Counted from the stretch's first letter, positions 8,159-17,466 are shown. The stretch is 64,000 nucleotides of DNA from Geothrix sp. (GCF_020622065.1 NZ_JAHRYQ010000001.1:1488001-1552000); one strand, 5' to 3'. Translations and numbers: made by a program. The notes: generated by a model from the letters alone, not told the origin.

Positions 8159-9010
8159 ATGATCGATCTGCACTGCCACACCCTCCACTCCGACGGCACG
8201 GACACGCCCGAGCGGCTGGCCCTGCTCGCGGACGAGGCGCGGTTGACCGCCCTGTGCCTGACCGACCACGACACCCTGGGTGGCATCCCGGCCTTCCTCG
8301 CCATGCAGCCGCAGGTGAAGGTCCGCTTGCTGGTCGGGACGGAACTGAGCTGCCGCTTCCTGGGCCGCTCCCTCCATGTGCTGGGCCTGCTCGTGGATCC
8401 CGCCGATGCCTGCTTCCAGGCCCGCCTTGGGGACCTGCGTGGACGCCGGGACGACCGGAACCGCCGCATGATCGCGCGCCTGGCGGAGCTGGGCTGCCCC
8501 ATCACCTACGAGGAAGTCCAGGCCCAGGCCGAAACCCCCCTGCTCTCCCGCGTCCACTTCGCCAAGGCCCTCGCCGCGCGGGGCTTCGTGCGCCGGGCGC
8601 CGGAGGCCTTCGAGCGGCTCATCGGTGATGACTGCCCCGGCTTCGTCCCGCGCGAGGAACTGAGCCCGGCCGAGGCCGCCCGCTGGATCCGAGAAGCCGG
8701 GGGCGTGCCCGTGGTGGCCCACCCCGGCCGCTTCGCCAACGGGGGCTTCCGCTGGGACGAGGCCATGCAGGACCTCCAGCGCGAAGGCCTGGAGGGACTG
8801 GAGGGCTATTACGGCGAGTACCGGGCCGCCGAACAGAAATACTTCGTGGCGCTGGCTGCGCGCCTCGGCATGGTCGTCACCGGCGGCAGCGACTACCACG
8901 GCGGGAACAAGCCGGGTCTCCGGCTCGGCAGTGGGCGCGGTGGGCTCAAGGTGCCCGACGACCTGCTGGAGCGCCTGGAAACCCAGCAAAAAAATGGCAC
9001 TTATCGCTGA
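8159..9010 (+). CDS. PHP-domain phosphoesterase (nucleoside-bisphosphate phosphatase / RNase AM-like)
   Basis: The 283-residue product begins directly with the PHP metal-site motif IDLHCHTLHSDGTDTPE, followed by CLTDHDTLGGI, a VGTELSCRF strand, VVAHPGRF and GGSDYHGGNKPG near the end, so all the His/Asp ligands of the trinuclear metal centre are there. The length and layout match the YciV/RNase AM group that removes 5' or 3' phosphates from oligonucleotides and 3',5'-nucleoside bisphosphates; other PHP phosphatases are possible. It starts 9 bases after the FlhB-like gene and is followed 31 bases later by the response regulator. Confidence 0.88.
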   Translation: MIDLHCHTLHSDGTDTPERLALLADEARLTALCLTDHDTLGGIPAFLAMQPQVKVRLLVGTELSCRFLGRSLHVLGLLVDPADACFQARLGDLRGRRDDRNRRMIARLAELGCPITYEEVQAQAETPLLSRVHFAKALAARGFVRRAPEAFERLIGDDCPGFVPREELSPAEAARWIREAGGVPVVAHPGRFANGGFRWDEAMQDLQREGLEGLEGYYGEYRAAEQKYFVALAARLGMVVTGGSDYHGGNKPGLRLGSGRGGLKVPDDLLERLETQQKNGTYR

Positions 9011-9041
9011 AGGCCGATAGGCTGAAAGCACTGAGGCCGAT

Positions 9042-9440
9042 ATGTCCGAGCGCATCCTCCTCGTCGAGGACGACCCCATCAACATCAAGTTCATCTCAAC
9101 CGTCCTTGTAAAAAAGGGGGGCTACGAAGTCGTCGTCTCCGAAGAAGTGGATGAGATCCTGCGCCTGGCCCGCGAGACGGATTTGAAGGCCGTCATCATG
9201 GATGTGAGCCTGTCCCGATCGAGCTACGAGGGCCGCAAGGTGGATGGCATCTTCATCACGCAGCTCCTCAAGCAGGACGCGGCCACGCGCCACATTCCCG
9301 TCCTGCTCGCCACGGCCCACGCCATGTTCGGGGACCGGGAGAAATACCTGGAGCTGACCGGCGCGGAAGGCTACATCGCCAAGCCGATCCATGATCCCGC
9401 ATCACTCATCGAGGCGGTGAAGGCCGTCATCGGGCACTGA
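9042..9440 (+). CDS. Single-domain response regulator (CheY-like)
   Basis: A 132-residue receiver domain without an output domain. The acidic pair D10-D11 (LLVEDDPINIKF), the phospho-acceptor D54 (VIMDVSLSRSSYEG), the switch Ser/Thr (LLATAHAM) and the conserved lysine (YIAKPIHD) are all present. An insertion after the phosphorylated Asp (SRSSYEGRKVDG) is typical of the DivK/PleD-like and cyanobacterial-type stand-alone receivers. It must act through protein-protein contacts. No histidine kinase is in the window, so the partner is elsewhere. It ends 2 bases before truA. Confidence 0.9.
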   Translation: MSERILLVEDDPINIKFISTVLVKKGGYEVVVSEEVDEILRLARETDLKAVIMDVSLSRSSYEGRKVDGIFITQLLKQDAATRHIPVLLATAHAMFGDREKYLELTGAEGYIAKPIHDPASLIEAVKAVIGH

Positions 9441-9442
9441 CC

Positions 9443-10273
9443 ATGGCCATGAAACCCGCTCCCCTCGCCGCCTTCCGGCTTCTGCTGGAGTACGACGGCA
9501 GCCGTTTCCAGGGCTGGCAGAAACAGGGACCGAAGCAGTCCCGCGAGGGCGTGCGCACCGTGGCCGGGAGCCTGGAGCACGCCATCCACGAAGCCGGCCT
9601 GCGGCTCCTCTACCTGGGCGGCGCGGGACGGACGGATGCGGGCGTTCATGCCCTGGGCCAGGTCGCCCACCTCCACCTGGAAGCCAAGGGCGCCCCACGC
9701 CCCGGCGAGCTGCGGCGCCTCCTGGATGCGGCCCTGCCCCAGGATGTCGCCGTGCGGGATGTGCGGTCCTGCCCTCCGCGCTTCCATGCCCGGCACGACG
9801 CCGTGGACCGCAGCTACCTGTACCAGATCAGCCACCGCCGCAGCGCCTTCGGCAAGCCGTGGATCTGGTGGGTGAAGCGCAGCCTCGATCCCCAGAAATT
9901 GAGCCAGGCCTGGAGCGCCTTCCAGGGCGATCTGGATGTGAGCGCCTTTGCCGATCTGGATCCCGAAGAGGACGGCCGCAGCCGGATCATCCGCTGCGAA
10001 GTCGTCGAAAGTGGTTCCCTCACCCTCCTGCGGGTGCGGGCCACCCACTTCTTCCGTCGCCAGGTGCGCCGCATGGTGGGCGCCTCCGTGGCCTGCGCCC
10101 TGGGCGAAGAAGAACCCCGCCGCGTGCTGGAGGATCTCCGCAACCCCACGGAAGCCGCCAATCTCTACTGGGGCGCCAAGGCCGCCCCCGCCTCGGGCCT
10201 GTTCCTGGAGGCCGTGCGCTACGCCGGCGATCCCGAACCCGGACCGCCGAAGCCCACCCTCTCCATTCCCTGA
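9443..10273 (+). CDS. truA: tRNA pseudouridine(38-40) synthase TruA
   Basis: This enzyme converts uridines at positions 38-40 of the tRNA anticodon arm to pseudouridine. The N-terminal LLEYDGSRFQGWQKQ and catalytic GGAGRTDAGVHALGQV (nucleophile D65) motifs are clear, as are RFHARHDA and the later THFFRRQVRRMVG. The length of 276 is normal for the family. The first codons read ATG GCC ATG; either ATG could serve. It lies 2 bases after the response regulator and 11 bases before the HD protein, within a plus-strand run that may start at the glycosyltransferase. Confidence 0.95.
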   Translation: MAMKPAPLAAFRLLLEYDGSRFQGWQKQGPKQSREGVRTVAGSLEHAIHEAGLRLLYLGGAGRTDAGVHALGQVAHLHLEAKGAPRPGELRRLLDAALPQDVAVRDVRSCPPRFHARHDAVDRSYLYQISHRRSAFGKPWIWWVKRSLDPQKLSQAWSAFQGDLDVSAFADLDPEEDGRSRIIRCEVVESGSLTLLRVRATHFFRRQVRRMVGASVACALGEEEPRRVLEDLRNPTEAANLYWGAKAAPASGLFLEAVRYAGDPEPGPPKPTLSIP

Positions 10274-10284
10274 GGACGCCCCTG

Positions 10285-10842
10285 ATGCTCACCCGCGATG
10301 AAGCCTGGCAGCTGCTCTGCGAATGGACGCCCTCTGCCAAGCTGCGCGTCCACGCCTGCGCCGTGGAGCTGGTCATGCGCGACCTCGCGGGCCGGCTGGG
10401 CGAAGATGTGGAGCGTTTCGGCCTCGCGGGCCTGCTGCACGACGCGGACTACGACACCTGGCCCGAGGAGCACCCGACACGCATCGTGGCCTGGTTGCGG
10501 GAGCGCGGCGAGGCGGATCTGGCCCATGCCATCAGCGCCCACTACACCCGCTGGGGCGTACCTTACGACCATCTGCTGGACAAAGCCCTGCTGGCCTCCG
10601 ACGAGATCACGGGCTTCGTCATGGCCTGCGCCCTTGTGCGGCCCACCCGCACCGAGGGCCTGGAGCCGAAGAGCGTGAAGAAGAAGCTGAAGGACAAGGC
10701 CTTCGCGGCGGGGGTCGATCGCTTCGAAGTGGCTGAGGGCCTCCGGATGCTCATCGAGGCCAAGGGCGGGACCGAGGAGGAGCACCTGGCCCGCATCATC
10801 GCCGTGTTGCACGAGCACCGCGAAGAACTCGGACTCAGCTAG
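10285..10842 (+). CDS. HD-domain phosphohydrolase
   Basis: A 185-residue single-domain protein with the HD superfamily metal-site order: an early histidine in LRVHACAVELVM, the doublet in GLLHDADYDTW, then EEHPTRIVAWL, ISAHYTRW and the distal Asp in ASDEITGFVMAC. Members of this small group are often annotated as HDIG-type hydrolases, with nucleotide or phosphate-ester substrates that are not assigned. The C-terminal third is a charged helical region (KSVKKKLKDKAFAAGV). I start at ATG 10285, 11 bases after truA; the frame is open further upstream, but that part overlaps truA. Confidence 0.82.
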   Translation: MLTRDEAWQLLCEWTPSAKLRVHACAVELVMRDLAGRLGEDVERFGLAGLLHDADYDTWPEEHPTRIVAWLRERGEADLAHAISAHYTRWGVPYDHLLDKALLASDEITGFVMACALVRPTRTEGLEPKSVKKKLKDKAFAAGVDRFEVAEGLRMLIEAKGGTEEEHLARIIAVLHEHREELGLS

Positions 10843-10852
10843 TGGGCCGGCT

Positions 10853-12094
10853 CTAGCGGACGACGAAGGCCTCGCCCAGCGTCTCGGCGATGCGCCGTCG
10901 GCGGAGGATGAGCGTCCGCAGATATTCCTGTTTTTCGAGCAGGGTCTTCCGGCGCAGGGGCTCATCGGGCAAGGCCCTGGGCCCTTCCTGGGGGTCGGAA
11001 AGCCGGTCCACTTCCGCCCGGGTCCGGGCCTCGGCGGCGGCGACGCGGATGACGCGGATCGCCCGTTTCGCACCGGGCGCCCCCCAGTTGTTCTCGGTCC
11101 ACAAGGGCTCAAAGGCCGCTTCCGCCAGCACCACCCGCTCCTGGCCGTCAGCCTGGCGCCGGCGCTCGAAGACGGCCTGCAGGGCCGCCCCGTCCCGGCT
11201 GTCGCCCCCCGCCACCGGGAACAGGTCCGCCCGGTACATGCGGTCCTGGTTGCTGATGAAGTTGCCCAGAGAGTAGACCACCAGGGCCTTCCGCCCTTCC
11301 ACCTCCAGCAGCTCCGCGGGCTGCAGCACATGGGGATGGTGACCCAGCAGGAGATCGCACCCCGCCTCCACCAGCTTCCGGGCGAGCTCCCGCTGCCGCT
11401 TCGTGGGCTGCCGCTGGTACTCGTTCCCCCAGTGGACGCTCACCACCACCAGGTCGGCCCTTTCCCGGGCCTCCCGCACGGCCGCCAGGGCCGGCTCCAG
11501 ATCCAGCGGACGCACCCAGGGCTCGGTGGCCCGGCGATTCAGGTCCAGATTGAAGAGATCCGTGAAACCCAGGAAGGCCACCTTCAACCCCTGCCGTTCG
11601 ACCACATGCAGCGCCTCGGCCCGGGGCCGGTCTTCGCCGCTTCCCACCGCCACGAGCGCCTCCGCCCGCAGGCGCTCCAGCGTTTCGCGCACGCCCCTCG
11701 GCCCCTGGTCGAAGGCATGGTTGTTGGCCGTGGACAGGACGGTGAACCCGCTCGTCCGCAGGGCCGCAGGGAGGGTGGCCGGGGCGTTGAACTGGAACGG
11801 TATCCCGGGCCGGCCCGTGCTGGGCGCGATGGGCGTCTCCAGGTTGCCGAAGGCGACATCGGCCCCCTGGAACAGCGGCAGCAGATCCTCCCACAGGGCC
11901 GGGTACCCCTGCGGGTGGGCCTCGGCGGCCGCCTTCACATCCTGGTGCATGAGGATGTCCCCCACCGCCACGAGGCGGATCCGCAGGGGCGGAGGAGAGG
12001 AGGGCCCGGCCTTCTCCCGGGATCGGCAGGCCGAGGCCAGGAGCACCAGCCCAGCCGCCGCCAGGGCGGCTCCAGCCCGGCGCGGACAGGGCAT
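10853..12094 (-). CDS. CapA-family metallophosphatase-like lipoprotein
   Basis: The 413-residue protein has a signal peptide with lipobox (LVLLASAC), so it is probably lipid-anchored outside the inner membrane. The CapA/PgsA domain shows its metal-site blocks: VAVGDILMHQDVK, FGNLETPIA, VLSTANNHAFDQG, VSVHWGNEYQ and LLLGHHPHVLQ. CapA proteins are calcineurin-like phosphoesterases first tied to poly-gamma-glutamate capsule synthesis, but no capB/capC partner is present. ATG 12094 is preferred over ATG 12103, because GGAGGA sits 9 bases ahead of it but directly abuts the upstream ATG. The start overlaps the radical SAM stop (TGATG), so the pair is translationally coupled. Confidence 0.88.
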   Translation of the reverse strand: MPCPRRAGAALAAAGLVLLASACRSREKAGPSSPPPLRIRLVAVGDILMHQDVKAAAEAHPQGYPALWEDLLPLFQGADVAFGNLETPIAPSTGRPGIPFQFNAPATLPAALRTSGFTVLSTANNHAFDQGPRGVRETLERLRAEALVAVGSGEDRPRAEALHVVERQGLKVAFLGFTDLFNLDLNRRATEPWVRPLDLEPALAAVREARERADLVVVSVHWGNEYQRQPTKRQRELARKLVEAGCDLLLGHHPHVLQPAELLEVEGRKALVVYSLGNFISNQDRMYRADLFPVAGGDSRDGAALQAVFERRRQADGQERVVLAEAAFEPLWTENNWGAPGAKRAIRVIRVAAAEARTRAEVDRLSDPQEGPRALPDEPLRRKTLLEKQEYLRTLILRRRRIAETLGEAFVVR

Positions 12095-12972
12095 CAGGCC
12101 CATTCCTCCGGCCCGTAATAGACCTCTACCGGCAGGCCCGGCAGCCGGGATCGCAGGCTGGCGGCCAGGGCGTCCATTTCGAGCCGCGGCAGCGGCCGGG
12201 CCTCGGGTTCCGGGGTGGGCCGGGCCACCGTGTAGAGCTGGATGGCCTGAAGCTTCCCCCCCTGCGCGAGAATCGTCTCCAGGCGCCCGCAGTAGGCCCC
12301 AACTTCCTCGGCGGAAGGCCCCCGTCCCTTCCAGCTCAGGAAGAGCGTCTGGATCAGGATGGGCCAGCGGCGGGCCGTGGCCAGCAGGTTGTCGAGGATG
12401 CGCGTGAAGGGCACCTGGCTGCGGCAGATCTCCCGGTAGTAGGCCTCGGTGCCCGCGTCGAGCTTGGCCCAGACCTCCCCATGGTTCGCCATCAGCACTT
12501 CCAGGCCCCGCACCACATCCGGGGCCTGGAGGCGGCTGGAGTCCGTGATGAGGATGAGCTTGACCAGGTCCAACCCCCGGACCCGCTTCAGGTCGGCCAC
12601 GCAGGTCACGGCCTCGGCGAAGGCCGGGGCCGTGGTGGGCTCTCCGTCGCCGCTGAACGCGATGTCGTTGAGGCGCCGCTGCTCCGGCCGCGCGGAATCA
12701 AAGGGGGGGATGTCGTAGATCTCGCCGCTTGTGGCCAGGTCCAGCAACAGGCCCAGCTCCTGCCGGAGCAGATCCAGATCCAGGTCGCGGCGCTTGGGCG
12801 GGGTGAGGCGGTCCACCTCGCAGTAGACGCAATCGAAGTTGCAGACCTTGTCGGGGTTCAGGTTCACACCCAGGCTCACGCCACGGCTGCGCCGCGAGAT
12901 CACGGGATAGCAGTAGTCAAAATCCCGCCAGACGCGACGGTGATCCAGATGGGCCTTGATGAGCTCTGACAT
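12094..12972 (-). CDS. Radical SAM protein (COG0731-like)
   Basis: A 292-residue radical SAM enzyme. The 4Fe-4S/SAM motif CNFDCVYC is preceded by SLGVNLNPDKV; later blocks IAFSGDGEPTT (the SAM-contacting GGEP-like element) and LILITDSSRL fit the TIM-barrel fold. The family resembles COG0731 Fe-S oxidoreductases related to the wyosine-type enzymes, but no substrate is known for this bacterial branch. There is no C-terminal SPASM or B12 domain. It starts at ATG 12972, 18 bases downstream of the thioesterase stop, and its stop overlaps the capA-like start. Confidence 0.85.
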   Translation of the reverse strand: MSELIKAHLDHRRVWRDFDYCYPVISRRSRGVSLGVNLNPDKVCNFDCVYCEVDRLTPPKRRDLDLDLLRQELGLLLDLATSGEIYDIPPFDSARPEQRRLNDIAFSGDGEPTTAPAFAEAVTCVADLKRVRGLDLVKLILITDSSRLQAPDVVRGLEVLMANHGEVWAKLDAGTEAYYREICRSQVPFTRILDNLLATARRWPILIQTLFLSWKGRGPSAEEVGAYCGRLETILAQGGKLQAIQLYTVARPTPEPEARPLPRLEMDALAASLRSRLPGLPVEVYYGPEEWA

Positions 12973-12990
12973 GGCACCAGAATACGCGAG

Positions 12991-13416
12991 TCAGGCGCGA
13001 TTGGCCCGGCCGTCCCGGGCCCGGTGGGCAGCTTCCGCCACCTGGACCATCTCCGGCTTCCACAGGATCGGCTCCGGTTGCAGGGCCTCATTCACGGCCA
13101 CCATCACGAATTCGCCGCTGGTGACATCCCGGCGCTGATCCGACACCGGCTCATAGACCTGGACCTCGAGCTGGAGGGTGAGGCTCGTGTGTCCCTGCCG
13201 GGTGATCCCGATGTAGAACTCGATGATCTCCCCGGCCCGCACCGGGCTGTGGAAGACCAGTTCCGAGACCTTAACCGTGAGGAACCGCCGGTTCCGGGAC
13301 ATGAGCGAGGCCGTGATCCCGGCCACCTTGTCCATGCGGGACATCATGTCGCCGCCGAAGAGGGTGGCATTGAGGCCGATGTCCTGATCCAGGACCATTT
13401 CTCGTGAAATCAGCAT
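12991..13416 (-). CDS. Hot-dog acyl-CoA thioesterase (YciA-like)
   Basis: The 141-residue product reads as a single hot-dog domain of the acyl-CoA thioesterase type: LNATLFGGDMMSRMDKVAGI (the Gly-Gly-x-Met helix entry with the catalytic Asp), the basic TVKVSELVFHSPVRAGEIIE segment, and SGEFVMVAVNE. Such enzymes hydrolyse acyl-CoA in the cytoplasm and form hexamers. I choose ATG 13416; the frame opens further upstream only because it reads through the inverted repeat that begins 12 bases away. No ribosome site is visible before this ATG, since that space is taken by the repeat and an A/T-rich stretch, so expression may be weak or leaderless. Confidence 0.82.
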   Translation of the reverse strand: MLISREMVLDQDIGLNATLFGGDMMSRMDKVAGITASLMSRNRRFLTVKVSELVFHSPVRAGEIIEFYIGITRQGHTSLTLQLEVQVYEPVSDQRRDVTSGEFVMVAVNEALQPEPILWKPEMVQVAEAAHRARDGRANRA

Positions 13417-13427
13417 GGTAAAAACTA

Positions 13428-13493
13428 ACCACCAAGACACCAAGACACCAAGAAAAGAAAAAGCAGTTCTTGGTGTCTTGGTGTCTTGGTGGT
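13428..13493. repeat. 27-bp perfect inverted repeat built of tandem CCAAGACA units
   Basis: The left arm (13428-13454) and right arm (13467-13493) are exact reverse complements over 27 bases, with a 12-base A-rich loop. Each arm is itself made of repeated units (ACCAAGACACCAAGAC on the left, GTCTTGGTGTCTTGGT on the right). It fills most of the gap between the sucD stop and the thioesterase start. It could end transcription as an RNA hairpin, but lacks a clear T-run; it looks more like a small dispersed intergenic element than a designed terminator. Confidence 0.9.
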
Positions 13494-13510
13494 GAAGCTT
13501 TTGGTGGCGG

Positions 13511-14383
13511 CTACTTCAGGCGCTCGGCCAGGGCGCGGCCCATGTCGGCCGGGCTCTGCACCACGGTGATGCCCGCAGCGGTGAGGGCCTTCATCTTCTC
13601 GGCGGCGGTGCCCTTGCCCCCGGAGATGATGGCACCGGCGTGGCCCATGCGGCGCCCCGGAGGGGCCGTCTGGCCGGCGATGAAGGCCACCACGGGCTTC
13701 TTCATGTTGGCCTTCACCCAGGCGGCGGCATCTTCCTCGGCGCTGCCGCCGATCTCGCCGATCATGATGACGGCGTGAGTGTCGGGGTCGTTGTTGAACA
13801 GCTCCAGCGCGTCGATGTGGCTGGTGCCGCTCACGGGGTCACCGCCGATGCCGATGCAGGTGCTCTGGCCAATGCCCAGCGCCGTGAGCTGGCCCACGGC
13901 CTCATAGGTGAGGGTGCCGGAGCGGCTGACCACGCCCACATGCCCCTGCTTGTGGATGCGGCCGGGCATGATGCCGATCTTGGCCATGCCGGGGCTGATG
14001 ATGCCCGGGCAGTTGGGACCGATGAGGCGGCTCTTGGGGTAGTTGGGCAGCACCCGCTTGACCTTGACCATGTCGAGGACGGGGATGCCCTCGGTGATGC
14101 AGACGATCAGCTCGATGCCCGCGTCGAGGGCCTCGAGAATGGCATCCGCGGCGGCCACGGGGGGCACGAAGATCATGGTGGCGTTGGCGCCGGTCTTGGC
14201 CACGGCTTCCTGGACGGTGTTGAAGACGGGGAAACCTTCGATCTCGGTACCGCCTTTGCCGGGGGTCACGCCGCCCACGACCTTGGTGCCGTAGTCCCGG
14301 CAGCCCTTGGCGTGGAAGAGGCCTTCGCGGCCCGTGATGCCCTGGACGATGAGTTTGGTGTGGTTGCCCACGAGAACGGCCAT
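13511..14383 (-). CDS. sucD: Succinyl-CoA ligase alpha subunit
   Basis: The alpha subunit of the TCA-cycle enzyme that interconverts succinyl-CoA and succinate with ATP/GTP synthesis. The 290-residue protein shows the CoA-binding Rossmann start [24 protein letters not shown], the [10 protein letters not shown] segment, [11 protein letters not shown] and the phosphohistidine region [16 protein letters not shown]. It starts 44 bases downstream of the sucC stop, and both are read leftward as an operon. The 44-base spacer includes an A/T-rich patch (GCAAAAATGG) but no terminator-like hairpin. Confidence 0.97.
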   Translation of the reverse strand: MAVLVGNHTKLIVQGITGREGLFHAKGCRDYGTKVVGGVTPGKGGTEIEGFPVFNTVQEAVAKTGANATMIFVPPVAAADAILEALDAGIELIVCITEGIPVLDMVKVKRVLPNYPKSRLIGPNCPGIISPGMAKIGIMPGRIHKQGHVGVVSRSGTLTYEAVGQLTALGIGQSTCIGIGGDPVSGTSHIDALELFNNDPDTHAVIMIGEIGGSAEEDAAAWVKANMKKPVVAFIAGQTAPPGRRMGHAGAIISGGKGTAAEKMKALTAAGITVVQSPADMGRALAERLK

Positions 14384-14427
14384 GTCATACCTCGCAAAAA
14401 TGGAATCGATCGAGTTCCGTGGTGGGA

Positions 14428-15585
14428 CTACTTGACGGAGGCGACCACCTTCTCGGCGGCATCCTTCAGGTCGGTGGCGACGATGAGGTTCAGGCCGCTT
14501 TCCGCGAGGATCTTCTTGCCCTCCTCGACATTGGTTCCTTCCAGGCGGACGACCACGGGCACCTTGATGCCGATTTCCTTGGCGGCGTTCACGATGCCGG
14601 AGGCCACGATGTCGCAGCGCATGATGCCGCCGAAGATGTTCACCAGCACGGCCTTCACCGCCTTGTCCTGCAGGATGATGCGGAAGGCGTTCTTCACCGC
14701 GTCCTCGGTGGCGCTGCCGCCCACATCCAGGAAGTTGGCCGGGGAGCTGCCGCAGTACTTGATGATGTCCATGGTGGCCATGGCGAGGCCGGCGCCGTTC
14801 ACCATGCAGCCGATGCTGCCGTCCAGCTTGATGAAGTTGAGGTTGTACTTGCTGGCTTCCACTTCCTCCTCCGCTTCCTCATTGAGGTCGCGGTAGGCCA
14901 GCACATCCGGGTGGCGGACCAGGCCGTTGTCGTCGAAGCCGATCTTGGCGTCCAGGGCCGTGACATCCCCCTGCTTGGTGATCACCAGCGGGTTGATCTC
15001 CACCATGGAGCAGTCCTTCTCCACGAAGAGCTTGTACAGGTTCTGCAGGAAGACCACGCCCTGCTTGAAGGAGTTGCCTTCGAGCCCCAGGGCGAAGGCC
15101 ACCTGGCGGGCCTGGAAGCCGTTCAGACCCAGGGCCGGATCCACGGCCACCTTGACGATCTTCTCGGGAGTCTTCTCGGCGACTTCCTCGATCTCCACAC
15201 CGCCTTCAGTCGAGGCCAGGATGGTGATCCGGCTGGTGACGCGATCCACCAGGAAGCTCAGGTAGAGTTCCCGCTCGATGTCCACGGGCTTGGAAAGGAA
15301 GACCGTGCGGACCTTGCGGCCTTCGGCACCGGTCTGCTTCGTGACCAGCTGCATGCCGATCATGGCCTTGAACAGCTCGGCGGCCTTGTCGGGATCCGTG
15401 GCGAACTTCACACCGCCACCCTTGCCGCGACCACCGGCATGGATCTGCGCCTTGACCACGCTGGCCCCACCGAACTCCTTGGTGATCATGCGGGCCTCTT
15501 CCGCATCCTGGGCCACCTTCCCATCCGGGGTGGCTACCTTGTACTGCCGCAGCAGTTCCTTGGCCTGGTATTCGTGGATATTCAT
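14428..15585 (-). CDS. sucC: Succinyl-CoA ligase (ADP/GDP-forming) beta subunit
   Basis: The ATP-grasp beta subunit, partner of SucD in the TCA cycle. At 385 residues it has the standard start [29 protein letters not shown], the metal-binding [28 protein letters not shown] and [10 protein letters not shown]. The frame is open well upstream, but ATG 15585 begins the conserved protein and follows a GGGAG site. A TAGACT hexamer at 15617-15612 (minus strand) is placed correctly for a -10 element. The gene is divergent from the PilT-like ATPase, with 109 bases between starts. Confidence 0.97.
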   Translation of the reverse strand: MNIHEYQAKELLRQYKVATPDGKVAQDAEEARMITKEFGGASVVKAQIHAGGRGKGGGVKFATDPDKAAELFKAMIGMQLVTKQTGAEGRKVRTVFLSKPVDIERELYLSFLVDRVTSRITILASTEGGVEIEEVAEKTPEKIVKVAVDPALGLNGFQARQVAFALGLEGNSFKQGVVFLQNLYKLFVEKDCSMVEINPLVITKQGDVTALDAKIGFDDNGLVRHPDVLAYRDLNEEAEEEVEASKYNLNFIKLDGSIGCMVNGAGLAMATMDIIKYCGSSPANFLDVGGSATEDAVKNAFRIILQDKAVKAVLVNIFGGIMRCDIVASGIVNAAKEIGIKVPVVVRLEGTNVEEGKKILAESGLNLIVATDLKDAAEKVVASVK

Positions 15586-15694
15586 GGTCACTCCCGAAAG
15601 GGTCACCTTCCAGTCTAGCGACCGGAGGCCAAAGCCCGAACCCCGAAGGCTGTGACCCGTGGCATCCTTTGAATCTCCAGGGAGGAGTTTCCCC

Positions 15695-17266
15695 ATGGCC
15701 CAACTGGACCGGCTGCTTTCCCATGTCATCGCCAAAGGCGGCTCGAAGCTGCGCCTCGAGGCGGACAAGCGGCCCTCCCTCGAACTGAGGCGCGGCGGGA
15801 GCGTGGACCTCCTCCCGAACCCCCTGCCCGCCGTGATGGTGGATGTGTTGGCCGGAGATGTGGTGCCTCCGGAGCTCAAGAACGCCTGGGCCACGGAGGG
15901 CCGCGCGGAATTCGAGTACAACCTCTCCGGCCAGGCCTTCCTGATCCGTCTGACCCGCTACCAGGAGGCGGCCCAGATCACGGCCGAACATCTCGGCCCG
16001 GCAGCCCCCGCCCCCACCGTCAAGGCCGACCTCCCTGCGGCCGCGCTGTCTATGGCCCCAGATGTGGCGCCGACGGCTGCACCAGCCGCTAAGCCAGCCC
16101 AGCCCATGACCCCGAAATCCGCCCCGAAACCTGCGCCCGGCGGAACCGGCGGCACCTCTCGACACGCCCTGGCCGAGCGGCTGTTCGCCGCGCTGCTGGA
16201 ATGCCAGGGCTCCGACCTGCACTGCACCAGCCGCGAGGCCCCTCTGGTCCGGGTGCACGGCGACATGCAGGAACTGCCCGGCTTCCAGCCCCTGGAACCG
16301 GAGGCCCTCCTCGAGTTGATGGAGGCCCTGGCCACGCCGGACGCCTGGGCCCGGTTCCAGAGCCATCGCGACGCGGATTTCGCCCACGCCTACGACGCGG
16401 GCGGGTGCCGGCTGCGGGTGAACTACTTCCACGACCGGGTAGGCCCGGGTTTCGTCTGCCGCGTCATCCCCAACCAGATTCCCGATCCCGACAAGCTCGG
16501 CCTGCCCGATCCCGTCCGGCGCCTCTGCAACCTGGCCAAGGGCCTGGTGCTGGTGACGGGCCCCACAGGCAGCGGCAAATCCACGACCCTGGCGGCCATC
16601 CTCGACCTGGCCAACCAGAAGCGGAGAGACCACATCCTCACCATCGAGGATCCCATCGAGTTCGTGCATCCCCGCAAGGGCTGCCTGGTGAACCAGCGCG
16701 AAGTGGGCACGCACACCGACAGCTTCAAGAGCGGCCTGCGCGCCGCGCTCCGCGAGGATCCCGACATCGTGATGGTGGGCGAGATGCGCGACCTGGAAAC
16801 CATCGCCATCGCCCTGGAGACCGCCGTCACCGGCCACCTGGTCTTCGGGACCCTGCACACCAGCAGCGCCATCGGCACCATCGATCGCATCGTGGACCAG
16901 TTTCCCGCGGATCGGCAGCAGCAGATTCGCGTGATGCTGGCGGATGCCCTGAAGTGCGTGGTCAGTCAGATCCTGCTCAAGAAGATCGGCGGGGGCCGCG
17001 TCGCGGCCCTGGAGACCCTCTTCATCAGCCCGGCCATCGCCAACCTCATCCGCGAAGGCAAGAACTTCCAGATCCCCAGCGCCATGCAGACTGGCCGCAG
17101 CTACGGTCAGAAGCTCATGAACGACTCCCTGATCGAGCTCATCAAGGACAAGAAGGTCGAGGCCATGGAGGCCTACCTCAAGTGCCCCGACAAGGAGAGC
17201 TTCATCGCCGCCTGCAAGCGGGCGGGGATCCCCTTCGACCTGAGGCTGGGGGAAGTCGAAGCTTAG
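15695..17266 (+). CDS. PilT/PilU-type pilus-retraction ATPase with duplicated N-terminal domain
   Basis: A 523-residue type IV pilus ATPase, about 150 residues longer than usual. The C-terminal core is complete: Walker [15 protein letters not shown] (residues 288-301), the Asp/Glu boxes around [13 protein letters not shown], Walker [17 protein letters not shown] and the His box [14 protein letters not shown]. Before it (about residues 155-260) lies the normal PAS-like PilT N-domain ([20 protein letters not shown], then [11 protein letters not shown]). Residues 5-100 are a degenerate second copy of that domain ([20 protein letters not shown]), joined by an Ala/Pro linker at 101-152. Start ATG 15695 follows GGAGGAG at 15681-15687. 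Likely role: pilus retraction or twitching; no other pilus gene is adjacent. Confidence 0.9.
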   Translation: MAQLDRLLSHVIAKGGSKLRLEADKRPSLELRRGGSVDLLPNPLPAVMVDVLAGDVVPPELKNAWATEGRAEFEYNLSGQAFLIRLTRYQEAAQITAEHLGPAAPAPTVKADLPAAALSMAPDVAPTAAPAAKPAQPMTPKSAPKPAPGGTGGTSRHALAERLFAALLECQGSDLHCTSREAPLVRVHGDMQELPGFQPLEPEALLELMEALATPDAWARFQSHRDADFAHAYDAGGCRLRVNYFHDRVGPGFVCRVIPNQIPDPDKLGLPDPVRRLCNLAKGLVLVTGPTGSGKSTTLAAILDLANQKRRDHILTIEDPIEFVHPRKGCLVNQREVGTHTDSFKSGLRAALREDPDIVMVGEMRDLETIAIALETAVTGHLVFGTLHTSSAIGTIDRIVDQFPADRQQQIRVMLADALKCVVSQILLKKIGGGRVAALETLFISPAIANLIREGKNFQIPSAMQTGRSYGQKLMNDSLIELIKDKKVEAMEAYLKCPDKESFIAACKRAGIPFDLRLGEVEA

Positions 17267-17347
17267 GGCCCCGGCAGCCCTTGCGCAGAGGCCCGGCCAT
17301 CCCATCCTGGATAGCGCCTGCGGGCCAGGTTCCATGCGTCTGCCCAC

Positions 17348-17374
17348 CCGGGGGTCCCCTTTTGGGAACCCCGG
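17348..17374. other. Hairpin after the PilT-like gene
   Basis: CCGGGG (17348-17353) pairs with CCCCGG (17369-17374); after one mismatch TCCC (17355-17358) pairs with GGGA (17364-17367) around a CTTTT loop. It lies 82 bases after the PilT-like stop and is not followed by a T-run, so it may be a weak terminator or just a stable fold. The rest of the 200-base gap shows nothing else I can support. Confidence 0.4.
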
Positions 17375-17466
17375 TGAAGTTTGTAGTGATTTGCCTTCTT
17401 TCAGGGAGATGCATCCAAGCCCGCCCCGATCAGAGTTCATTTTGAGATCTGTCCTGGAGGTGGAGC

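Noticed and set aside
12991-13443. Thioesterase start at 13443, inside the inverted repeat
   Set aside because: The extra residues come from the repeat units and have no similarity to the family; ATG 13416 fits the usual length.
13428-13493. Repeated CCAAGACA units as a CRISPR array
   Set aside because: Units are only about 8 bases, have no unique spacers, and are arranged as an inverted repeat; no cas gene is nearby.
17267-17466. Cyclic di-GMP riboswitch before the TPR gene
   Set aside because: The stable hairpin does not match the GEMM core sequence by eye; no conserved loop motifs were found.
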